Positions 6,891 to 12,825 of a stretch of 39,882 nt of DNA are shown here, piece by piece. The DNA lies in the IMG/VR virus record IMGVR_UViG_3300037189_005209, positions 1-39,882 of that record, one strand, 5' to 3'. This DNA comes from a virus. Under the pieces are notes generated by a model. The model worked only from the letters and a program-made list of their open reading frames with translations, did not search any database and was not told where the DNA came from. A program made the translations under genes and the position numbers. Each line of letters opens with the position of its first letter. Within the stretch, counting starts at the first letter, position 1.

Positions 6891-7205
6891 ATGGCATTTA
6901 TAATGAGAGGAGCACCGTATAGCGCGGACCATACACCAATATATAGTGTAGACATGGATGATAACATTTTGGGCATGGCTCAAAATAATGGAACCATCCT
7001 TATAAACAAGAATGTTTCTCCATTAGAATTGCAAGCAAATAAAACCATAGAACATGAGAAAGTCCATATAGATCAAATGAAACGAGGGGATTTGGATTAT
7101 ACGGATACTCATGTTATATGGAAAGGCAAAAAGTATTCAAGGACTAAAATGAAAGAAGGTTCAAAAAAATTACCTTGGGAAATAGAGGCTTATAAAAAGC
7201 AGTAA
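6891..7205 (+). CDS. Small HExxH zinc-metallopeptidase-like phage protein
   Basis: 104 residues. It carries a consensus zinc-protease helix, TIEHEKVHIDQM (His55, Glu56, His59). A third acidic ligand candidate is Glu97 or Glu99 in LPWEIEAY, the layout of gluzincin-type peptidases. The segment GDLDYTDTHVIWKGKKYSR lies between. Short proteins with this HE.VHIDQMKRGDLDY...PWE.EAY pattern are familiar to me from Bacteroidetes phage head-gene clusters. It could be the head maturation protease or process another virion component; no other classical prohead protease was seen in the window. Starts one base after the previous stop. Confidence 0.6.
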   Translation: MAFIMRGAPYSADHTPIYSVDMDDNILGMAQNNGTILINKNVSPLELQANKTIEHEKVHIDQMKRGDLDYTDTHVIWKGKKYSRTKMKEGSKKLPWEIEAYKKQ

Positions 7206-7249
7206 ATATACGTAATTATAATATTATATAAATCTAATATTATTTAATT

Positions 7250-7630
7250 ATGAAAAAATTACTTTTTGTTATCGCAATTGTATTATTTAGTTTAAATTTA
7301 TTTTCACAAGGATTAAATTTTAAACAAAAAATTAATACTACTAATTTAATGGGTTATTGGAAAGCGGATAAATGTTTAAATGGTTTATTCTTTTGGAAAG
7401 ATTATAAAGGAAATTTACATATGGCAAAAACCATTAGTGGTAATGTTTCTGATTTAGAATTAATTAAATTTAAAATTAATAGAACTAATATTATTAGTGA
7501 AACTATTTCCGAAAATAATAATTGTAAAGTAAAAAGCATTTATAAATTAATTAACAACAATACTATTCAGTGCATTACTAATGATGGCAATAATGATCTT
7601 ATTATAATTTATACAAAATCAAAACAATAA
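7250..7630 (+). CDS. Secreted protein with signal peptide, moron-like
   Basis: 126 residues. The N-terminus is a classic Sec signal peptide (KK, then LLFVIAIVLFSLNLF), with likely cleavage near FSQ-G, the 'SQ' form common in flavobacteria. The mature part is a small polar, probably beta-rich domain starting NLMGYWKADKC; 'LxGxWK' openings occur in lipocalin-like host proteins. The gene is more AT-rich than its neighbours, has its own 44-base leader, and interrupts a run of virion genes. It looks like a host-derived moron that alters the infected cell surface or periplasm. Function unknown. Confidence 0.6.
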   Translation: MKKLLFVIAIVLFSLNLFSQGLNFKQKINTTNLMGYWKADKCLNGLFFWKDYKGNLHMAKTISGNVSDLELIKFKINRTNIISETISENNNCKVKSIYKLINNNTIQCITNDGNNDLIIIYTKSKQ

Positions 7631-7655
7631 TAAACAAATACTAAAAATAAAAAAA

Positions 7656-8045
7656 ATGGCATACGTACAAAAACCAGGTAGAGGTAATAGCGCAAAAACA
7701 GGAAATGGGCTTCCTAGCGTATTTAAATCATCTCCAATGCACCAAGAAAATTTTAAAACTTGGTATGAAGCAAAAGATATTGCTAAGTCTAGAAAAGGAT
7801 TTAATAAATTAAGTGAACTTGAGCAAGGAATTGAATTAGCGGCAACAAATGATAGTTTAGTAGCCTCTAGACCTAAAAACCCAGAGTTTTCTACATTAAA
7901 AGAAAAACAAACCATGGGTCATAACGCTGCTAATAAAACTAGACAAGTTAATAATTCTAATTATACTGTTGAAAAAAAGGATGAATTAATTAGTCCAACA
8001 AAAGGTTACAAAACCGTATATAATAAGGTAAAAGTAAAAAAATAA
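7656..8045 (+). CDS. Hypothetical phage protein, 129 aa
   Basis: 129 residues, polar and basic, opening QKPGRGNSAKTGNGLPSVF and closing NKVKVKK. The middle (FKTWYEAKDIAKSRKGFNKL) may be helical. There is no signal peptide, membrane segment or recognisable domain. It follows the secreted gene with a 25-base A-rich leader and is followed three bases on by the next gene. Position in the head-assembly region suggests a minor virion protein. Confidence 0.6.
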   Translation: MAYVQKPGRGNSAKTGNGLPSVFKSSPMHQENFKTWYEAKDIAKSRKGFNKLSELEQGIELAATNDSLVASRPKNPEFSTLKEKQTMGHNAANKTRQVNNSNYTVEKKDELISPTKGYKTVYNKVKVKK

Positions 8046-8048
8046 TAA

Positions 8049-8309
8049 ATGAAAAATCTATCAACAGAAGGCTATAAAAAAAATAGCCCTGACAAAGATA
8101 GACCTTATAATGTGATACCAAGCGGGGATATTACTATGGAAAACGTAGAATTCCCCGTTTTAGGTATTGACAATAAAGGTAATAAAAAAATGATGGAACC
8201 TGGTAAAAACTATAAGTTTCCAGGTGATATTGTATTAGAGTTCCCTATGACAAAAAGAGGATTCTTAAAACAAAAACAAGGTATATATAACAAAATATTT
8301 AAAAAATAG
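8049..8309 (+). CDS. Hypothetical phage protein, 86 aa
   Basis: 86 residues with a conserved-looking core: IPSGDITMENVEFPVLGIDNKG, then PGKNYKFPGDIVLEFPM, and a basic tail. The 'IPSGxITMxxVxFPVxGxDNxGN' type of sequence appears in my memory of other Bacteroidetes-phage small head-region proteins, but no function is attached to it. It ends with TAG, one of the few non-TAA stops in the window. Confidence 0.6.
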   Translation: MKNLSTEGYKKNSPDKDRPYNVIPSGDITMENVEFPVLGIDNKGNKKMMEPGKNYKFPGDIVLEFPMTKRGFLKQKQGIYNKIFKK

Positions 8310-8312
8310 ATT

Positions 8313-8618
8313 ATGGGACAATACGGTAATCAACCAGATTTTGGAACAAGAGCACTAGGAATAGTTCCTACAGGCAATATTAGTAGTTTACCAGAAAACT
8401 TGCAAAAATTGAACAGTGCAGCTTTATATATTGGCACAGGAGGTACATTAGTCTGTAGAGTAGTTGGGGGGAATTATGATGTTAATACCACTAATGAACA
8501 AACTGTGTTTAAAAATATTCCTGATGGCACCTTTTTTCCAGTAATTGTTGATTATGTATATGAAGACAATGATGACGAGTTATATACTACTTGTGCTGAT
8601 ATTATAGCTTTATACTAA
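8313..8618 (+). CDS. Spike-base-like small virion protein
   Basis: 101 residues. The layout ALYIGTGGTLVCRVVGGN, then TVFKNIPDGTFFPVIVDYVYE, then CADIIALY matches the short phage proteins with 'ALYVGTGGDL.V.......F.NVP.G.ILPV.V..V...T.A.DI.ALY', some annotated as spike base proteins. The fold would be a small beta-barrel that sits on or near a capsid or tail spike. Its stop overlaps the next ATG by one base. The family call is from memory and moderate. Confidence 0.55.
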   Translation: MGQYGNQPDFGTRALGIVPTGNISSLPENLQKLNSAALYIGTGGTLVCRVVGGNYDVNTTNEQTVFKNIPDGTFFPVIVDYVYEDNDDELYTTCADIIALY

Positions 8619-8893
8619 TGGGATGGGGTAATGGTATGGCTATTGGATGGCCAAATGCTTCTTATCAACAAGGTGGTCCTACTATATATGAAATACCATT
8701 ATTTAATTGTATAGATACCGCTCCTATTATAACTTGTTATAGCCTGTCACCTAGTTTTGCAGAGGGAATTTATTTATATCAAAGCCCAGATTTGACACAT
8801 CCATATACTGGAGAGGCTGGAGAATACCAAGGAGCAAATCAATATGTTATAATAGAAGGTTTAGTTACAGTAGATAACCATAGTTGCGGGTAA
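8618..8893 (+). CDS. Small hypothetical protein, probable appendage component
   Basis: 91 residues, Gly/Tyr/aromatic-rich with four Cys residues, opening GWGNGMAIGWPNASYQQGG. No membrane segment. It is translationally coupled to the spike-base-like gene (TAATG overlap), so the two products may act together at a capsid or tail appendage. No domain recognised. Confidence 0.55.
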   Translation: MGWGNGMAIGWPNASYQQGGPTIYEIPLFNCIDTAPIITCYSLSPSFAEGIYLYQSPDLTHPYTGEAGEYQGANQYVIIEGLVTVDNHSCG

Positions 8894-8911
8894 AAAATAA
8901 AATAATATAAA

Positions 8912-9274
8912 ATGACAACAGAAGAAATAGCAGGAAAATTGGCGTTCTTTCACGAACAAATTCATATGATACATTGGCAAACAAGAAGTTTTGCTGAACA
9001 TAAAGCTACAGGGAAATTCTATGAATTTCTACAAGACTTTAAAGATGATGTAGTAGAAAAACTAATGGGTTATACGGGTAAAAGAATTCAATCTATGAAA
9101 ATTGAATTAATTGGGAATAATGCTGATGCAATGGATGTTGCAGATAAAGTAATGCAATTCTCAAAAGAGTTAGAAGCATATGGAGACTCTAGATCATTCG
9201 GAGATATATCAAACTTAGCACAATCATTATCAGGAGAAACAGCAAAGTTAAAATACCTTTTAACTTTATCATAA
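8912..9274 (+). CDS. Dps/ferritin-like helical protein
   Basis: 120 residues, all-helical pattern. The first half has HEQIHMIHWQTRSFAEHKATG and FYEFLQDFKDDVVEKLMGY. His18, His30, Asp45 and Glu49 reproduce the spacing of the Dps ferroxidase ligands (12, 15 and 4 residues; His31, His43, Asp58, Glu62 in Listeria Dps), and Tyr37 matches Tyr50; the Asp47 ligand is replaced by Gly34. At 120 aa it is shorter than Dps (~155), lacking roughly the last helix. It may bind iron, protect phage DNA from oxidation, or keep only the four-helix fold as a virion protein. A similar phage family is, I believe, catalogued as DUF5856. Confidence 0.55.
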   Translation: MTTEEIAGKLAFFHEQIHMIHWQTRSFAEHKATGKFYEFLQDFKDDVVEKLMGYTGKRIQSMKIELIGNNADAMDVADKVMQFSKELEAYGDSRSFGDISNLAQSLSGETAKLKYLLTLS

Positions 9275-9302
9275 TAAATTAATAACAATTAAATTTAATA
9301 AA

Positions 9303-9551
9303 ATGGAAGTAGTTAAACAAATTACAAAAGAACAATTAGAAACAATCACAAATCAACAAAAAGATCTATCAACGTTATTAACTAACATTGGATTAGTGGA
9401 ATCACAAAAACATGGATTCCTACATCAGTTGAGAGATCTTAATGAGGCTATCGAAACATTTAAAATGGAATTGCAATCGCAATATGGTGCAATAAATATT
9501 AACCTAGAAGATGGCGCATACACTGAAATAAAAGAAGAGAAGCAGGAATAA
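9303..9551 (+). CDS. Small coiled-coil phage protein, conserved type
   Basis: 82 residues. A long amphipathic helix (about 8-60) includes LLTNIGLVESQKHGFLHQLRD, followed by a short acidic end, QYGAININLEDG. The pattern 'IG.LE.QKH.LLH.L..LN..IE.FK..L...YG...I.L.DG' is one I recognise from small proteins encoded near terminase or head genes in many phages, with no known role. A multimeric coiled coil in head assembly is plausible. The stop overlaps the next start by one base. Confidence 0.6.
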   Translation: MEVVKQITKEQLETITNQQKDLSTLLTNIGLVESQKHGFLHQLRDLNEAIETFKMELQSQYGAININLEDGAYTEIKEEKQE

Positions 9552-9775
9552 TGGAAGTTGTTATTAGAAAAATCAGTATAGGTACTGATTATAAAAATGA
9601 AGCAATGCATTATTCGGTTGGACAACAGGTATACGGGGGTCATGAGATTGCCTGTATACTTGAGAACAACGATAACTCTTGCATGATTTATATAAAAAAA
9701 TCTGATGAAGTAATGCCGTGGAAAAAGTTTAATCCTAATATGGCAATTGCTCTTGAATACGATTTAGAATATTAA
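9551..9775 (+). CDS. Small hypothetical protein, 74 aa
   Basis: 74 residues, mixed beta-type sequence with HYSVGQQVYGGHEIACILENN and an acidic end. 'VGQxVYGGHxIxxI' suggests a compact beta fold. It is coupled by one-base overlaps to both the coiled-coil gene before it and the tandem GroES-like gene after it, so it belongs to the same assembly unit. No family recognised. Confidence 0.55.
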   Translation: MEVVIRKISIGTDYKNEAMHYSVGQQVYGGHEIACILENNDNSCMIYIKKSDEVMPWKKFNPNMAIALEYDLEY

Positions 9776-10395
9776 TGAGAAGTGTATTTGATTTTATTGT
9801 AAAACCTGTTGGAGCAAGATACGAAAATAAAGTAAATATTGATGGTAAAGAATTAATTATAAATACCAAGATAGAAAGCTTTAAATCTGTGAATAATCTA
9901 GCGGAAGTTGTTGAAGTGCCATTAGCATACAACACAATAATTGGAAAAGGTGATTTAATTATAATACATCACAATGTATTTAGAAGATTCTATGATATAA
10001 GAGGTAACCAAAAAAATAGTAGATCGTATTTTCAAGATGATCTTTATTTTGTAGGGGTTGACCAAATTTACTTATATAAAAAAAGTGAAGATAAATGGAA
10101 ATCTTTTGGTGATAGATGTTTTATAAAACCATTAAAAAATACATCGCATTTAAGTCACGAAAAAGAACGTAAGCTTATTGGTATATTAAAATATGGTAAT
10201 GATTCCTTAAACGAGCTTAAAATAAACGAGGGAGACCTTGTTGGTTATACTCCTAATGGAGAATTTGAGTTTATTGTTGATGGGCAAAGACTCTATTGTA
10301 TGAAATCTAATGATATTGTAATTAAATATGAATATAAAGGAGACGAAGCAGAACATAATCCACGCTGGGCACAAAGCAGTATTGGAATTAATTAA
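9775..10395 (+). CDS. Tandem GroES-fold (cpn10-like) protein
   Basis: 206 residues that read as two cpn10-like halves. Half one (~1-103) has FDFIVKP, then SVNNLAEVVEVP, then IGKGDLIIIHHNVFR and ends VGVDQIYLYKK. Half two (~110-195) has GDRCFIKPL, then KLIGILKYG, then INEGDLVGYTPNGEFEF and ends CMKSNDIVIKYE. Both follow the GroES order: 'RVLVKP', a 'G.V..VG' strand, 'VGD.V.Y', and a final 'E.DI.A'. Neither half shows a clear GroES mobile loop with a GG-hydrophobic tip, so it may no longer bind GroEL. It sits just upstream of the terminase genes and could act in head assembly. Overlaps the next gene by 68 bases. Confidence 0.6.
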   Translation: MRSVFDFIVKPVGARYENKVNIDGKELIINTKIESFKSVNNLAEVVEVPLAYNTIIGKGDLIIIHHNVFRRFYDIRGNQKNSRSYFQDDLYFVGVDQIYLYKKSEDKWKSFGDRCFIKPLKNTSHLSHEKERKLIGILKYGNDSLNELKINEGDLVGYTPNGEFEFIVDGQRLYCMKSNDIVIKYEYKGDEAEHNPRWAQSSIGIN

Positions 10396-10603
10396 AGTTG
10401 CTGAAGAAGCAATTTTAGATAACGGCGAAGATGATTTATCAGCAGACAAATTAAAAAATGCGGCTGCTACAAAGAAATTAGCAATATTTGATGCTTTTGA
10501 AATATTAAGTAGAATACAAGAAGAGGAAAGAATATTACTAGAAGATAGTAAAGAGGTTGAGGTTAAAGTGTTTAAAGGATTTGCAGAGGGGAGATCTAAA
10601 TAA
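10328..10603 (+). CDS. Candidate small terminase subunit
   Basis: 91 residues, helical and charged: KAVLELIKVAEEAILDNG, then LSADKLKNAAATKKLAIFDAFEILSRIQEEER. It lies immediately before the large terminase gene with a one-base overlap, the usual place for the small subunit that recognises DNA and regulates packaging. The only ATG gives a 68-base overlap with the previous gene; a TTG at 10382 would remove most of that but is less likely. It has no obvious helix-turn-helix, so the call is positional. It could instead be a packaging accessory protein. Confidence 0.5.
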   Translation: MNIKETKQNIIHAGHKAVLELIKVAEEAILDNGEDDLSADKLKNAAATKKLAIFDAFEILSRIQEEERILLEDSKEVEVKVFKGFAEGRSK

Positions 10604-12825
10604 TGTACAAACAAACACTTTATAGAATAGTACCGGATTACGTTAAATCTAGTGTTATAAAACAAAACAACCGACTTAATAAATGGAAGTATGGGTATAA
10701 TAAAGACCATGATATGGTTGTTATTAGTAAGACTGGAAAGATTGGTGAAATATATGAAATCCAAAATCTAAAAATAGCATTACCATTAATAGAGTCAGTT
10801 TATTCTAGATCAAAGAATAAAGAAGAACAATACTGGGAACAAATGCAATTCCCAAAAGAATTAAATAGAATTAAAAGCACCTTTGATTGGGCAAAACAAA
10901 CCGAAGCATTTAAAGATCGTTGGTATGATTATATAGACAACGAATTTAAATATAGAGAAGAAGGCTTCTCATTCTACAATAACGGAAAACCAACTTATGT
11001 AACAGGTACGCACTATATGTACTTGCAATGGAGCAAGATAGACGTTGGTGCGCCTGATTTTAGGGAATCAAATAGATTATTCTTTATATTTTGGGAAGCT
11101 TGTAAAGCAGATCCAAGATGTTACGGAATGTGTTATTTAAAGAACAGACGTTCTGGATTCTCATTTATGTCTTCCGCTGAATTGGTTAATCAAGCAACTA
11201 TATCTAGTGATTCTAGATTTGGTATATTATCAAAGTCTGGAGCTGATGCCAAAACAATGTTTACCGATAAGGTTGTACCAATCTCAATTAATTATCCTTT
11301 TTTCTTTAAACCAATCCAAGACGGTATGGATCGTCCTAAAACAGAATTGGCGTATAGAGTTCCAGCTTCTAAATTCACAAGAAGAAAATTAGACGCAAAC
11401 GAGAACACTCAAGAGTTAGACGGGTTAGACACTACAATAGATTGGAAAAATACTGGTGACAACAGTTATGACGGGGAAAAATTAAAACTTTTAGTACATG
11501 ACGAAAGTGGTAAATGGTTAAAACCTGATAATATATTAAACAACTGGAGGGTTACAAAAACCTGTTTACGTTTGGGTAGTAGAATTATTGGTAAGTGTAT
11601 GATGGGTTCAACATCAAATGCTTTAGATAAAGGAGGAGATAACTTTAAAAAATTATATTATGATTCCGACGTCACAAAAAGAAACCGCAATGGACAGACT
11701 AGCTCAGGATTATATAGTTTGTTCATACCTATGGAATGGTCGTACGAAGGATTCATTGATACTCATGGCTTACCTGTATTCGACACTCCAAAAAAAGCCA
11801 TTTTAGGAATAGATGGGAATGAAATAGATTATGGGGTTATTGAGCATTGGCAAAATGAAGTTGATGGATTAAAAAATGATTCTGATGCATTAAATGAATA
11901 TTACCGCCAGTTTCCTAGAACAGAACAGCATGCATTTAGAGATGAAACAAAACAATCTTTATTTAATCTTACAAAAATCTATGAACAGATTGATTACAAT
12001 GAAGATCTAAGAAATACGGCTGTATTAACACAAGGAAGTTTTCAATGGGAGAATGGAATACCAGATACTCGTGTAATATTTTATCCAAATAAAGACGGAA
12101 GATTTTTGGTTTCTTGGATTCCACCTATACATTTACAAAACCGCGTGATAATAAAGAATGGGATGAAGTATCCCGGTAACGAAGATTGCGGTGCGTTTGG
12201 CTGTGACCCTTATGATATATCAGGTACAGTTGATGGTAAAGGATCTAATGGAGCCTTGAGTGGATTAACTAAATTCTCTATGGAAGATGTTCCGCCAAAT
12301 ACATTCTTTTTAGAATATATTGCAAGACCTCAAACAGCTGAAATATTTTTTGAAGATGTTCTTATGGCCTGCATATTTTATGGGATGCCTATATTAGCAG
12401 AGAATAATAAACCAAGATTACTATTTCACTTTAAAAGAAGAGGTTATAGAGGTTTCTCAATGAATCGTCCAGACAAAGTTTGGAATAAATTATCTATAAC
12501 AGAAAAAGAAATTGGCGGAATACCAAATTCAAGTGAAGATATAAAACAAGCTCATGCCGCGGCCATTGAATCGTATATAGAAGATCATATAGGTATTACA
12601 GAAAATGGTTATGGCAATATGTACTTTAATAGAACATTAAATGATTGGGCTAGATTCAACATAAACGACAGAACAAAATATGATGCTGCTATTAGTTCAG
12701 GATTAGCAATTATGGCTTGCAACAGAAATAGATATGTCCCAACAAATCCAATAATTAGACAAAATTATAATTTAGGTATTAAGAAATACGATAATACAGG
12801 TTCTTTATCAAAAATACACAAATAG
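10603..12825 (+). CDS. terL: Large terminase subunit (DNA-packaging ATPase/nuclease)
   Basis: 740 residues. The ATPase domain has a deviant Walker A, KNRRSGFS (180-187), preceded by GMCYL, and a Walker B with acidic pair, LKLLVHDES (Asp300, Glu301). A downstream MMGSTSNA is the likely coupling motif. The C-terminal nuclease shows FGCDPYD (Asp535, Asp538) and a late acidic residue in TKYDAAISSGLA, as expected of the RNase H-fold headful nuclease. It translocates DNA into the prohead through the portal and cuts the concatemer. The arginine-rich Walker A (RRxGFS) resembles those of crAss-like and marine phage terminases. The TAG stop is followed directly by the portal ATG. Confidence 0.9.
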   Translation: MYKQTLYRIVPDYVKSSVIKQNNRLNKWKYGYNKDHDMVVISKTGKIGEIYEIQNLKIALPLIESVYSRSKNKEEQYWEQMQFPKELNRIKSTFDWAKQTEAFKDRWYDYIDNEFKYREEGFSFYNNGKPTYVTGTHYMYLQWSKIDVGAPDFRESNRLFFIFWEACKADPRCYGMCYLKNRRSGFSFMSSAELVNQATISSDSRFGILSKSGADAKTMFTDKVVPISINYPFFFKPIQDGMDRPKTELAYRVPASKFTRRKLDANENTQELDGLDTTIDWKNTGDNSYDGEKLKLLVHDESGKWLKPDNILNNWRVTKTCLRLGSRIIGKCMMGSTSNALDKGGDNFKKLYYDSDVTKRNRNGQTSSGLYSLFIPMEWSYEGFIDTHGLPVFDTPKKAILGIDGNEIDYGVIEHWQNEVDGLKNDSDALNEYYRQFPRTEQHAFRDETKQSLFNLTKIYEQIDYNEDLRNTAVLTQGSFQWENGIPDTRVIFYPNKDGRFLVSWIPPIHLQNRVIIKNGMKYPGNEDCGAFGCDPYDISGTVDGKGSNGALSGLTKFSMEDVPPNTFFLEYIARPQTAEIFFEDVLMACIFYGMPILAENNKPRLLFHFKRRGYRGFSMNRPDKVWNKLSITEKEIGGIPNSSEDIKQAHAAAIESYIEDHIGITENGYGNMYFNRTLNDWARFNINDRTKYDAAISSGLAIMACNRNRYVPTNPIIRQNYNLGIKKYDNTGSLSKIHK

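Noticed and set aside
7212-7245. AT-rich inverted repeats (TAATATTA-type) before the secreted gene, considered as an operator or attachment site.
   Set aside because: Such palindromes arise often in very AT-rich leaders, and no integrase or repressor is in the window to support either role.
10207-10764. Minus-strand open frame of 185 codons opposite the tandem GroES-like and small-terminase genes.
   Set aside because: It lies wholly antisense to well-supported plus-strand genes, has shadow-like composition and no neighbours on its strand.
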